Source of the DNA: DAOUKH01 sp965261455
GTDB lineage: Bacteria > Chloroflexota > Dehalococcoidia > SHYB01
Direction: 5' to 3'
Assembly: GCA_965261455.1 (NCBI GenBank)
Contig: OZ253453.1
Location: forward strand, 124,001 to 188,000
Length of the DNA stretch: 64,000 nucleotides
The notes below the pieces were generated by a model. It ran no database searches and had not been told where the DNA came from. It saw only the letters and a list, made by a program, of their open reading frames with translations. This document shows, in pieces, positions 40,368 through 48,419 of the stretch (position 1 is its first letter; each line of letters opens with the position of its first letter). The translations under genes and the position numbers were made by a program.

Positions 40368-40387
40368 GTTCCCGCTTTCGCGGGAAC
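40368..40387. repeat. SRFRGND-type palindrome, copy 2 (inverted)
   Basis: GTTCCCGC-TTTC-GCGGGAAC, 8-bp stem, loop complementary in orientation to the copy at 40042. It lies 13 bp upstream of the GIY-YIG start codon. Confidence 0.8.
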
Positions 40388-40542
40388 GACGGGACCAGCG
40401 GAAAGTGGAGCGCGGCCTTTGTTGCCCGCGCTCCACGCCGCATTATATCCTTGGCGGGCCCGGACTTCCGAGCGAGCTTCCCGGGCCTCTTGCGCGGGGT
40501 GGTGAGATTTTCCGAGACGTTCCCGGTTCGCTGCATATCGCC

Positions 40543-40971
40543 GTGACGGTGGCCAGTCCGCTTCCCAGGGCGCGGCAGTTCCTCACCACGGAGGCGGGAC
40601 TTGAGAAGTGGCTGGCGCGTTCCGCGTCGTTCGACGCCGAAGTAGGCCGTGGCTATCGCGTCGAACTGCGCGAGGGCGGCGAGGTCATCGAAGGATCCGT
40701 CCAGGGCTACGACCCCGCTTTCGGCATCGCATTCAGCTTCGCCGACGACGCGGTGCGGCGCGCCTACGGCTCGACGGTGGCGCGGTGGTCGTGGGAGGCG
40801 TTGAGCCCCGACTACACGCTCCTCACCCTGATCCACTCCGGCTACGGCCAAGGCGACGTCTGGCAGCAAGCCTACGAGCGGCATCTGGACCGCTGGACGT
40901 TCTACCTGCGCAACCTAGTGTCCGTCGCTGCCGGCGGCAAAGACCAGCGGCTGACGCGCACGCTCCCGTAG
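40543..40971 (+). CDS. SRPBCC/AHSA1-like domain protein
   Basis: 142 residues if begun at the GTG at 40543; no ATG is suitable and the true start may be slightly upstream (homology seems to start at LHIAVTVASP). SPLPRARQFLTTEAGLEKWLARSASFDAEVGRGYRVELREGGEVIEGSVQGYDP and VARWSWEALSP resemble AHSA1/polyketide-cyclase-like proteins, with a final helix HLDRWTFYLRNLV. Function unknown. Convergent with the UGSC selenoprotein gene 7 bp away. Confidence 0.7.
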   Translation: MTVASPLPRARQFLTTEAGLEKWLARSASFDAEVGRGYRVELREGGEVIEGSVQGYDPAFGIAFSFADDAVRRAYGSTVARWSWEALSPDYTLLTLIHSGYGQGDVWQQAYERHLDRWTFYLRNLVSVAAGGKDQRLTRTLP

Positions 40972-40978
40972 CGGCGGC

Positions 40979-41539
40979 TTAGGCGTCCGTCAGCTTAGTC
41001 AGGGCGGCCATCACCTTGGGTGCGAGGTCTTTGGCGATGCTCCGCGCCTCGTCGTCGGTCCACACCGCGGTGGGGATGTGCGGGTAGTTGACCTCGACGT
41101 AGTCGTAGTCCTTGACGCCGCTCAGGCGCTTCATCGAGTCCGCCGACCCCGCCATGGCCTCGTGGATGATCGCCACGCTGGGGATGCCGGCCCATTCAAG
41201 CTCGATCGCGTCGCGCATACTGCGCGCACTGCACGAGCCTCAGCCACCCATCCCGGTGATGGCGACGGTCACCTCCGAGAGCAGGCGCTCCCAGTCGGGC
41301 TTGTCGGGCGGGATTGACACGCTGCGTTTGAGCACGCGGACGGCGCCGACAACCTCGGCCTCCTTGGCCAGTTCCTCGTAGAGCGCGTCCATCATCTTCT
41401 GACCCTCGCCGAGCCCATTGGCGACAAGGCCGACGACGGCGCCGTTCAGCGTCTCGGGCCGCGCGGGGAAGGCGCGGGGGTCCTTGCGGTCGAGCGGGCC
41501 GCTGGTGGGATCGAGTGCGACGATTTCGTTGACAGCCAT
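40979..41539 (-). CDS. UGSC family selenoprotein (UGA = Sec100)
   Basis: 186 residues read from the ATG at 41539 (GGGAGG upstream) through an in-frame UGA at 41242-41240 to the stop at 40979. The motif is TVAITGMGG-U-GSCSARSMRDAIELE, the U-G-S-C redox signature of the UGSC family of (seleno)proteins, related to the Sec-containing reductase B subunits. Downstream text AGIPSVAIIHEAMAGSADSM and YPHIPTAVWTDDEARSIAKDL keeps coding character to the end. Without recoding the gene splits in two. It follows the partner gene by 2 bp. The substrate is unknown; a thiol/selenol reductase acting on an organic or metal substrate is likely. Confidence 0.9.
41200..41242 (-). promoter_or_regulatory. SECIS-like hairpin after the UGSC UGA
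   Basis: On the minus strand the UGA (41242-41240) is followed by an outer stem GCTCG (41238-41234) with CGAGC (41204-41200) and an inner stem CGCGCA (41226-41221) with TGCGCG (41217-41212) around the loop GTA, or AGTAT if the last A-T pair opens. The loop begins about 19 nt after UGA and carries a G near its start, as SelB-binding loops do. The middle of the stem is unpaired. Confidence 0.65.
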
Positions 41540-41541
41540 AA

Positions 41542-42540
41542 TTACCTCCCCGGCGTGTCGATCTGCTTGGTAATGGCGAGGGCGAGGTGGGGGAGCAGGA
41601 GCCATGACTCCGCCATGCCCGGCCCGCCCGCCGATATGATCAGGATATTCTCCGGTTTGCCCAGCTTCAACCGCCGCCCGGTCTCGCCCGACCGCGCGGT
41701 CATGCGCGGCCAGAGATAGTCGCGCATGTCGGCCTTCGACATGCCCGCCTCGGCGAAGTAGCGGCGGTGCTCCGGCCCGACGACGAGCACGATGTTGAGG
41801 TCTTCGCCGAGCCAGCGGTCGCCGCCGGCGCCGCGCAGCCGCGCCTCCTTGATGATGCTGTCCATGACCCCCTCGGGGTCGCGGCTCCGGGAGTCGGAGG
41901 CGACCGTCATGTTCATCACGGAGTGGACAGTGACCGTGCTGCTCTCGGCGGGGAAGCCGCGCTCGACGTGGAGCGGCGTCCACGGGCTCTCTTCTTCGTC
42001 CTCGCCGAAGCAGAAGGAGTACCGCGCGGGCGTGGAGAAGCTGGCGCGGTCGAGGAAGCCGGGGATGGCGCGGCAGACGTTGCGGATCACCAAGCGCAGC
42101 GCCCGCCCGATGGTGGCGTTGGCTCGGAACCCAGGCCCGAAGCAGCCGGCCTGCGACGCCACGCCGATCTCACCCCGGATGGGGCCGTTGATAATCAGGC
42201 ACTGGGAGGCGCCGGAGAGCGTCCCCGTCGTGCTGTGGCAGTTCCCCTTCTCTTCGAGATGGGCGCGGACGGCGGCCGCGACGGCAGGGAAGTACTCGGG
42301 CCGGCACCCCGCCATGACGGCGTTGATCGCGGCCTGTTCGGCGGTGCAGGTCACCTCGCGGGTGGGCACGCGGCCCAGCACGTCGTTGGGCGCGAGGCCC
42401 GCGACGCCGAGGAACTCCTCGACCTTCTCCGGCGTGGGGGGAACGACGGGCATCCCGTCGGTCCAACCGCGCTCGTAATAGGATTCGAGCAACGCGTCGT
42501 AATCCGAGAATGCGTGGCGTTCGGCTTCCAACGGCGGCAT
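41542..42540 (-). CDS. hypothetical protein, partner of the UGSC selenoprotein
   Basis: 332 residues. WTDGMPVVPPTPEKVEEFLGVAG, TREVTCTAEQAAINAVMAGCRPEYFPAVAAAVRAH, LIINGPIRGEIGVASQAGCFGPGFRANATIGRALRLVIRNV and ILIISAGGPGMAESWLLLPHL. It has several conserved-looking cysteines (TCTAEQ, AGCRPEYFP, AGCFGPG) but no domain I can name. The gene ends 2 bp before the UGSC ATG, and the Shine-Dalgarno of UGSC lies in its last codons, so the two are translationally coupled and likely form one enzyme system. Confidence 0.75.
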   Translation of the reverse strand: MPPLEAERHAFSDYDALLESYYERGWTDGMPVVPPTPEKVEEFLGVAGLAPNDVLGRVPTREVTCTAEQAAINAVMAGCRPEYFPAVAAAVRAHLEEKGNCHSTTGTLSGASQCLIINGPIRGEIGVASQAGCFGPGFRANATIGRALRLVIRNVCRAIPGFLDRASFSTPARYSFCFGEDEEESPWTPLHVERGFPAESSTVTVHSVMNMTVASDSRSRDPEGVMDSIIKEARLRGAGGDRWLGEDLNIVLVVGPEHRRYFAEAGMSKADMRDYLWPRMTARSGETGRRLKLGKPENILIISAGGPGMAESWLLLPHLALAITKQIDTPGR

Positions 42541-42599
42541 GCGGCGAGTCTAGGCGGCGTTCGGAACTGGTGTCAAGGAGCGGTGGCGTCCGTCAGACG

Positions 42600-43277
42600 T
42601 CACCCCCGCAGCGGGTTCCAGGCGACGGGAGTGAGCAGCTTCTGCACCCAGTCGGTGCGGAGGTCTTGCATGTCGCGCATCCAGGCCTGGACTTCGGAGT
42701 CGGTCGAGGCGGTGGCGCGCAGCTCGATCCAGTGGTCCCAGTCCCGGAGCGCCCAGATGTTGACCGCCTCCGCGTTGCGGAAGGCGGAGCGCCACGATCC
42801 AACCAACTGCATCCCCCGGCGCTCGGCGATGGGAAGGTAGCGGGAGATGACCTGGGCGGTGTAATCGTCGGCGCGGCCCGGCGCAACCTCGACGATCTCG
42901 TGGAGGAAGACGCCGCCCTTGACCCCCGTTCTCCTCAGGTCGCTGATGGTCGGCGACCCCTCGCCGGGGATGAGCATGCGGTCGAAGCCGCCGGTGCGCC
43001 ACTTCCACGCGCTATTGACCCACTCGGTGAGCCGTTCGTCCTTCTCTCCCTCGACGAATTGGGACTTCCGGAGCCGCGCGTAGTGCTCCCAGTCCTCCAT
43101 CTCCCACAGCGCGATGGCCTCGGGCCAGCGGCCGGTGGTGCCCACGGTGGCCCAGAACCCGACGCAGCGGAGGCCGCGCTTGGCGGCAACGGGCAGCCAG
43201 AGCCGCCCCAGCCCCTCGAAGTACTCGTCGGCCATGCCAGGCACGACGTCCAGCGTTTCGTGCAGATAGATTGCCAT
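42600..43277 (-). CDS. NIPSNAP family protein, two tandem domains
   Basis: 225 residues from the ATG at 43277 (a GTG lies two codons upstream). Two dimeric alpha/beta-barrel repeats are visible: MAIYLHETLDVVPGMADEYFEGLGRLWLPVAAKRGLRCVGFWAT (1-44) and GGVFLHEIVEVAPGRADDYTAQVISRYLPIAERRGMQLVGSWRS (about 124-167), each followed by an aromatic ALWEMEDWEHYA / IWALRDWDHWI strand. NIPSNAP domains have no settled enzymatic role. A TATAAT -10 lies 30 bp upstream. Confidence 0.85.
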   Translation of the reverse strand: MAIYLHETLDVVPGMADEYFEGLGRLWLPVAAKRGLRCVGFWATVGTTGRWPEAIALWEMEDWEHYARLRKSQFVEGEKDERLTEWVNSAWKWRTGGFDRMLIPGEGSPTISDLRRTGVKGGVFLHEIVEVAPGRADDYTAQVISRYLPIAERRGMQLVGSWRSAFRNAEAVNIWALRDWDHWIELRATASTDSEVQAWMRDMQDLRTDWVQKLLTPVAWNPLRG

Positions 43278-43307
43278 GTTCACCGCCCACGCCGCGTGGA
43301 TGGCTGG

Positions 43308-43313
43308 ATTATA
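43308..43313 (-). promoter_or_regulatory. -10 element upstream of the NIPSNAP gene
   Basis: Perfect TATAAT on the minus strand in the context GGCTATAATCC. The same context (G/C C TATAAT C/T) recurs at 58427 and 52869. No good -35 is visible. Confidence 0.45.
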
Positions 43314-43464
43314 GCCCCTACCCCTCCGGCATCCGTCCCTCTGGGCGAGTTGAACAACGGCACCCGCCCCTGGGGTGCGTCCACGTTTGACGCTGGCGCG
43401 GGGCCGTCCCTAGACTGAGGGCGGATACTGGAAACGGGGCGCTCCCCTCCGAGGCCAACGCCGC

Positions 43465-44379
43465 ATGAGCACCGACACCGCGGACGCATCACGCTCCGCC
43501 GCGCGCAACCCGCTCGGCCTGCCGCTGCGCAAGGCGGCGGTCTTCGCTGAGTCGATCAAGATCGAGCACAGCATCTTTGCGCTCCCCTTCGCCTACCTCA
43601 CGCTGTTCCTGCTATCCGAAGGCTGGCCCGACGCCGCCACGTTCGGCTGGATCACCCTGGCGATGTTCGGCGGCAGGACGGTGGCGATGGCGGCGAACCG
43701 CCTCATCGACGCGGAGATCGACGCGCGCAATCCACGTACCGCGGGCCGCGCCATCCCGGTGGGGACGCTGAAGCGTGGCGAGATGGTCTTCTTTATCGCC
43801 GTGGCGCTGGCCCTCTTTCTCCTCGCCGTCTACAACCTCAGCGAATGGGCGCAGCGGCTCTGGCCCGCGGCCCTGGCTCCCCTTATCTTCTATCCCTACC
43901 TGAAACGCTTCACCTGGCTCTGCCACTTCGGCCTGACGACGGTCTACATGATCGTGCCGCCGGCGGTGTGGCTCGCCGTCGCCGGCGATCTCCCCGTGGG
44001 CGCGATGCTGCTTGGTCTCGGCGCGGGCATGTGGGTGGCCGGCTTCGACGTCATCTACGCCCTGCAGGACATCGCGTTCGACCGCGCCAGCGGCGTGCGC
44101 TCGATACCGGCGCGGTTCGGCGTCGCCATGGCGCTGCGCACGGCCAAGGTCCTGCACCTGTCGACGGTGGCCTTCGTCGTCGGGGCGGGCGCGGCCCTCG
44201 GCGTGGGGCCGTTCTACTACGCCGGCGCGGCGGCGTTCTTTGTCCTGCTCGCCGCCGAGCACAGCCTGGTATCGCCGAAGGACACCTCGCGGGCCGGCGT
44301 GGCCTTCTTCAATATGAACGGCGTCATCAGCGTCGTCTTCTTCCTCTTCGTCATGGCCGACGTGTTGGTGCGGTCATGA
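43465..44379 (+). CDS. ubiA: UbiA-family prenyltransferase
   Basis: 304 residues with about eight hydrophobic segments. The two Asp-rich motifs of polyprenyl-arene transferases are present: NRLIDAEIDARNPRTAGRAIP (NxxxDxxxD) and DVIYALQDIAFDRASGVRSIPARFG (DxxxD). It would prenylate 4-hydroxybenzoate or another quinone head group in the membrane. Its stop overlaps the ubiX start (ATGA), and ubiD follows, so the cluster makes a quinone: ubiquinone or, more likely in this phylum, menaquinone via the futalosine-type UbiA/UbiX/UbiD homologues (MqnP/MqnM/MqnL). Which one is inference. Confidence 0.9.
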   Translation: MSTDTADASRSAARNPLGLPLRKAAVFAESIKIEHSIFALPFAYLTLFLLSEGWPDAATFGWITLAMFGGRTVAMAANRLIDAEIDARNPRTAGRAIPVGTLKRGEMVFFIAVALALFLLAVYNLSEWAQRLWPAALAPLIFYPYLKRFTWLCHFGLTTVYMIVPPAVWLAVAGDLPVGAMLLGLGAGMWVAGFDVIYALQDIAFDRASGVRSIPARFGVAMALRTAKVLHLSTVAFVVGAGAALGVGPFYYAGAAAFFVLLAAEHSLVSPKDTSRAGVAFFNMNGVISVVFFLFVMADVLVRS

Positions 44380-45026
44380 GCGTCTACGTCGTCGGCGTCA
44401 CCGGTGCGTCGGGAGCGCCCTACGCGGTCCGGGTGCTGCAGGGCCTCCTCGAGGCGGGGCATCACGTCAAGCTCGTGGTGTCGCCGGCGGGCGAGCGGGT
44501 GCTCGCCATCGAGTCGGGGGTGCGCTTCAGCGGCGTTCGGGCGGCGCGCCTCGAACAGTGGCGCGAGCTCCTCGGCGTCGATGGCGGCGGCCTTGAACTG
44601 CTCCCCCACCGCGACTTCTCGGCGTCCATCGCCAGCGGCTCCTACGTGTTCGAGGGCATGGTCATCGTGCCGTGCTCGATGGGGACGGTGGGGCGGATCG
44701 CGGGCGGTGTCTCCTCGAACCTCATCGAGCGGGCCGCCGACGTGGCCCTCAAGGAGCGACGCCGCCTCGTGATCGTGCCCCGCGAGACGCCGTTCAACCG
44801 GATCCACCTGCGCAACATGCTGGAACTGGCCGACGCCGGCGCGGAGATTCTCCCCGCCATGCCCGCCTTCTATCACCAGCCCGCGACTATCCAAGACTTG
44901 GTCGACACCGTGGCGGGGCGGGTGCTCGACCGGCTCGGCGTGGAGACCGGCCTGCTGCGCCGCTGGCAGGGCGACCCGCTGGCCGAGCTCGCCGCCGCGG
45001 ACGGGCCCATCGCCGAGGACGGCTAG
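44376..45026 (+). CDS. ubiX: UbiX-family flavin prenyltransferase
   Basis: 216 residues. YVVGVTGASGAPYAVRVLQGLLEAGHHVKLVVSPAGERVL (FMN loop), FEGMVIVPCSMGTVGRIAGGVSSNLIERAADVALKERRRLVIVPRETPFNRIHLRNM and AEILPAMPAFYHQPATIQDLVDTVAGRVLDRLG are diagnostic. UbiX links dimethylallyl phosphate to FMN to make the prenylated cofactor used by UbiD. The ATG overlaps the ubiA stop by 4 bp and ubiD follows 3 bp after its stop, so cofactor maker and user are coupled. Confidence 0.93.
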   Translation: MSVYVVGVTGASGAPYAVRVLQGLLEAGHHVKLVVSPAGERVLAIESGVRFSGVRAARLEQWRELLGVDGGGLELLPHRDFSASIASGSYVFEGMVIVPCSMGTVGRIAGGVSSNLIERAADVALKERRRLVIVPRETPFNRIHLRNMLELADAGAEILPAMPAFYHQPATIQDLVDTVAGRVLDRLGVETGLLRRWQGDPLAELAAADGPIAEDG

Positions 45027-45029
45027 GGC

Positions 45030-46787
45030 GTGCCCCACCGCGACCTCCAGGAGTTCATCGCCGTCTTGGAGCGCGAGGGCGAGCTCCGGCGGGTCAAGGT
45101 CGAGGCAGACCCCGAGCTCGAGATCGCGGCGATCGCAACGCGGCTCGTCCGCGAGGGCGGCCCGGCCCTGCTCTTCGAGCGGCCCAAGGGCTCGCCGTAC
45201 CCGCTGCTCATCAACCAGCTAGCCACGGAGCGCCGCATCGAGCTCGCCCTTGGCCGCCACCCCAAAGCGGTGGGCGAGGAGCTGATCGGACTCGTGGAGC
45301 GGCTGAATCCGCCCTCGCTGAAGGAGCTTTGGCGCTCGCGCGGGCTGCTGTGGAAGCTGGGGCGGGCCTCCCGCCGGAAGGACGTGCGCTCCGGCCCCGC
45401 CCAGGAGGTCGTCGAGGCGCCCGACTTGCACGGCCTCCCCGCCATCAAGTGCTGGCCGGGCGACGGTGGGCGCTTCCTCACCCTGCCGCTGGTGCGGACG
45501 CTGAGTCCGGCAACGGGCCGGAGCAATCTCGGCATCTACCGCATGCAGGTCTACGGGCCCGACGAGGCGGGGATGCACTGGCAGATCCAGAAGGGCGGCG
45601 GCTTTCACTACGCCGAGGCCGAGGCCCTGGGCCGCCCGCTTGAAGTCGCGGCCATCTTGGGCGGCGATCCGGCGCTCTTCATCTCGGCGGTGCTGCCGCT
45701 TCCGGAGAGCATGGAAGAGCTGCTCTTCGCCACCATCCTGCGCGGCGCGCCGACGCCGATGGTCCCCGCCAAGACGCTTGCCATGCGCGTGCCCGCCAAC
45801 GCCGAGTTCGTGCTCGAAGGCGCCGTCGAGCCCAACATCCGGCGCATGGAGGGCCCCTTCGGCGACCACTTCGGCCACTACTCCCACGCCGCCGAATTCC
45901 CTGTCTTCAGGATCAACGTGACGACACGGCGGCGGAACCCCGTCTTCCCCGCCGCCGTCGTCGGCAAGCCGCCCGCCGAGGACACCGTCCTTGGCTACGC
46001 CATCCAGGACTTCCTCAACCCGTTCCTGAAGCTGCTGCACCCCGAAATCGAAGACCTGCACGCCTACGGCGAGACCGGGTTCGTGAACCTTGCCGCGGCG
46101 TCGGTCAAGTCCCGCTACCACAAGGAGCCGCTCAAGGTTGCGCTGGGCCTGTTCGGCACCGGCCAACTTTCGCTCACCAAGTGCGTCGTCCTTGTCGGCC
46201 CCGGCGTCGATCCCGGCGACTTCGACGCCGTCCTCCGCGAGATACGGGCCAACTTCGACCCGCGCTCCGACTTCCTGCTGCTGCCCCGCGTTCCCTTCGA
46301 CACCCTCGACTTCGCCAGCTTCCGCATGCACGAGGGGAGTAAGATGGCGCTCGACGCCACGCCCAAGCGTGACCGGGCCCCGTCGCCCCCGCCGCGCCCG
46401 CTCGACCTGGACGCCCTGGGGCCGGGTGTCGCTGGCGCGCGGTTGTGGGAGGACTGCATGTTGATGGTAAGGACCGAAGGTGAGGGCCGCCCCCTCGCGG
46501 AACGCCTGGCCGCCGACCCGCGGCTGGCCGACGTGAAGGTCGCCGCCGTCGTCAGCGCCGACGTCGACCTTGACGACCGCACTAGCGCGCTCTGGGGCGT
46601 CTTTACCCGCTTCGACCCCGCCCGCGACGTCGTCTTCCCTTCGATGCGCATGGAAGGCGCGGCGGCGGTTTACGAAGGCCCCCTCGTTATCGACGCATCG
46701 TGGAAGCCGGGCTACCCCGACCCCTTGGAGACCGACCCCGACACCGCGTCGCTGCTCGAACGGCGCTGGGACGAGTACTGGTCATGA
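45030..46787 (+). CDS. ubiD: UbiD-family (prenylated-FMN) decarboxylase
   Basis: 585 residues from a GTG at 45030. HRDLQEFIAVLEREGELRRVKVEADPELEIAAIATRLVREGGPALLFERPKGS opens the family; FLTLPLVRTLSPATGRSNLGIYRMQV, MHWQIQKGGGFHY and EFVLEGAVEPNIRRMEGPFGDHFGHYSHAAEFPVF carry the prFMN and Glu-Arg-Glu region. Longer than E. coli UbiD (497) by a C-terminal segment. It decarboxylates an aromatic or enoic acid. Fourth-step partner genes around it suggest quinone biosynthesis, though UbiD homologues also act in aromatic degradation. Confidence 0.92.
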   Translation: MPHRDLQEFIAVLEREGELRRVKVEADPELEIAAIATRLVREGGPALLFERPKGSPYPLLINQLATERRIELALGRHPKAVGEELIGLVERLNPPSLKELWRSRGLLWKLGRASRRKDVRSGPAQEVVEAPDLHGLPAIKCWPGDGGRFLTLPLVRTLSPATGRSNLGIYRMQVYGPDEAGMHWQIQKGGGFHYAEAEALGRPLEVAAILGGDPALFISAVLPLPESMEELLFATILRGAPTPMVPAKTLAMRVPANAEFVLEGAVEPNIRRMEGPFGDHFGHYSHAAEFPVFRINVTTRRRNPVFPAAVVGKPPAEDTVLGYAIQDFLNPFLKLLHPEIEDLHAYGETGFVNLAAASVKSRYHKEPLKVALGLFGTGQLSLTKCVVLVGPGVDPGDFDAVLREIRANFDPRSDFLLLPRVPFDTLDFASFRMHEGSKMALDATPKRDRAPSPPPRPLDLDALGPGVAGARLWEDCMLMVRTEGEGRPLAERLAADPRLADVKVAAVVSADVDLDDRTSALWGVFTRFDPARDVVFPSMRMEGAAAVYEGPLVIDASWKPGYPDPLETDPDTASLLERRWDEYWS

Positions 46788-47626
46788 GCTCGCCGCCCAA
46801 ACGTCAGGTCGTCCTCATCACCGGCGCCACACGGGGTATCGGACGGGCGGCGGCGCTCGAAGTGGCGAGGCGCGGCCATACCGTCGTCGCCACGGGCCGC
46901 GACGTTGACCGGCTCGACTCGCTGCGCCGCGAGGCCGTCGCCGAGGGCCTCTCCGTCGAAGCGGCGCGCCTCGACGTCAGCGACGCCGAGGCGTGCGAGG
47001 CGCTGACGTCTGGGACGATCGAGCGCCTGGGGCGCATCGACGCGCTGGTCAACAACGCGGGCTATGGGCTGTGGGGGCCGTGGGAGCACGTCTCCGAGGA
47101 CGAGGTCCGCACCGTCTTCGAAACGAACTTCATTGGCGCGATGCGCCTCGCCAAGCTCGTTATCCCCGGGATGCGGGAGCAGGGCTTCGGCACGATCATC
47201 AACGTTGGGTCGATAGCAGGTCAGGCCAGCAGCCCCGCCGGCGGGGCCTACGCCGCCACCAAGTTCGCCATGAACGCCATGAGCCGAAGCATGCGCCTCG
47301 AAGTGGGGCGCTTCGGCATCCGCGTCGTGCTGCTGGAGCCGGGCATCTTCCAGACCGACTTCGTCCCATCGCAAATCATGGCCGGCGCCATGGACCGCGA
47401 GACGACGCCCTACGAGCCGCTGCGGCGGGAGGAGCCGCTGCCGGGCGGCCTCATCCCCTGGCCCGGTCCGGCCCGCGTCGCCCGCCGCATCCGCCAGGTC
47501 GTCGAGGCCCGCCGCCCCCGCGCCCGCTACACCGTCGGCTACGACGCCTTCCTCGGCGCGATAACCATGCGACTCCTCCCCGACTGCGTCGTCGACTTCG
47601 CGGTCCGCAAAGCCACCGGCTGGTAG
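46784..47626 (+). CDS. SDR family oxidoreductase
   Basis: 280 residues; ATG at 46784 overlaps the ubiD stop (ATGA). VVLITGATRGIGRAAALEVARRGHTVVATGRD, NNAGYGLWGPWEHVSEDEV, NVGSIAGQAS and the YAATK catalytic pair mark a classical SDR; VLLEPGIFQTDF and the long C-terminal region (RQVVEARRPRARYTVGYDAFL) resemble retinol-dehydrogenase-like SDRs. Last gene of the UbiA-X-D operon. Its final codons (RKATGW-stop) fall within a 26-bp sequence repeated at 48516. Confidence 0.88.
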   Translation: MSSPPKRQVVLITGATRGIGRAAALEVARRGHTVVATGRDVDRLDSLRREAVAEGLSVEAARLDVSDAEACEALTSGTIERLGRIDALVNNAGYGLWGPWEHVSEDEVRTVFETNFIGAMRLAKLVIPGMREQGFGTIINVGSIAGQASSPAGGAYAATKFAMNAMSRSMRLEVGRFGIRVVLLEPGIFQTDFVPSQIMAGAMDRETTPYEPLRREEPLPGGLIPWPGPARVARRIRQVVEARRPRARYTVGYDAFLGAITMRLLPDCVVDFAVRKATGW

Positions 47627-47630
47627 CCGC
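47605..47630 (+). repeat. 26-bp direct repeat, copy 1
   Basis: Begins CCGCAAAGCCACCGG and ends GGTAGCCGC; covers the last codons and stop of the SDR gene. An exact copy lies at 48516-48541 on the same strand, on the far side of the DUF4389 gene. Confidence 0.8.
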
Positions 47631-47762
47631 CCCTTCTTCCAAGGGAAGGCGTTGGGCTATTTCGTAATAATGACAGGTGGAGGGTGGGACGGCCTCTTTC
47701 TGTTATGCTGCGCAACGCGGATGTGGAGGCTGGCAGCGTGAATTTCCATGCGGGAGGTTTTC

Positions 47763-48419
47763 ATGGCGCAGAGTGATTCCCAAATTGAAGGCCGGGGTTC
47801 CGACTACCCGGTGCAGTTTTCCGTCGACTACCAGGAGTCGAGCAACCGGCTGTCGGTCTTGCCGCGAATACTTCTGGCGATACCCATTCTCGTGGTGGCT
47901 GTCGTCGTAGGCGGCTACATCGACACCGGAGACCCGGAACTGAACAACGCATTGCTGCCCCTCTATGCCGGCGGCTTCTTGTTTATCGGGCCCCTGTTGA
48001 TGATCGTGTTCCGCAGGAAGTACCCCAAGTGGTGGTTCGATTGGAACCTGGAACTGAGCCGGTTCGCTGCGAGGGTTGAGGCGTTTGTGTTGCTGCTCCG
48101 CGACGAGTATCCCTCCACGGACGAAGAGCAGTCGGTGCATCTGCAGATCGAGTATCCGAACGCCGAGACTGATTTGAACCGGATCCTGCCGATCTTCAAG
48201 TGGCTGTTGGCCATTCCGCACTACATAGCTCTCGCCGTTCTTGGGGTACTGGCCTTTCTGGTCACGATACTGGCGTGGCTGTTGATCTTGCTCACGGGCC
48301 GGTATCCCCGAGGATTGTTCGAGTTCGTGGTCGGCGTGCTGCGGTGGGGCACTCGCGTCGGCGCCTACGCCTTCCTGCTGACGACGGACCGCTATCCGCC
48401 CTTCAGTTTGAGCGAATAG
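47763..48419 (+). CDS. DUF4389 family membrane protein
   Basis: 218 residues from the ATG at 47763 behind GGGAGG. YPVQFSVDYQESSNRLSVLPRILLAIPILVVAVVVGGYID, LLPLYAGGFLFIGPLLMIVFRRKYPKWWFDWNLELSRFAARVEAFVLLLRDEYPST and LNRILPIFKWLLAIPHYIALAVLGVLAFLVTILAWLLILLTGRYPRGLFEFVVGVLRW are typical of DUF4389: three to four membrane helices with the RxPR and RYP motifs. Function unknown. Flanked by 26-bp direct repeats, so it looks inserted after the SDR gene. Confidence 0.85.
   Translation: MAQSDSQIEGRGSDYPVQFSVDYQESSNRLSVLPRILLAIPILVVAVVVGGYIDTGDPELNNALLPLYAGGFLFIGPLLMIVFRRKYPKWWFDWNLELSRFAARVEAFVLLLRDEYPSTDEEQSVHLQIEYPNAETDLNRILPIFKWLLAIPHYIALAVLGVLAFLVTILAWLLILLTGRYPRGLFEFVVGVLRWGTRVGAYAFLLTTDRYPPFSLSE

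Noticed and set aside
40979..41218. Stand-alone 79-codon gene
   Set aside because: In phase with the upstream frame across one UGA and completes the UGSC motif; it is the C-terminal half of the selenoprotein.
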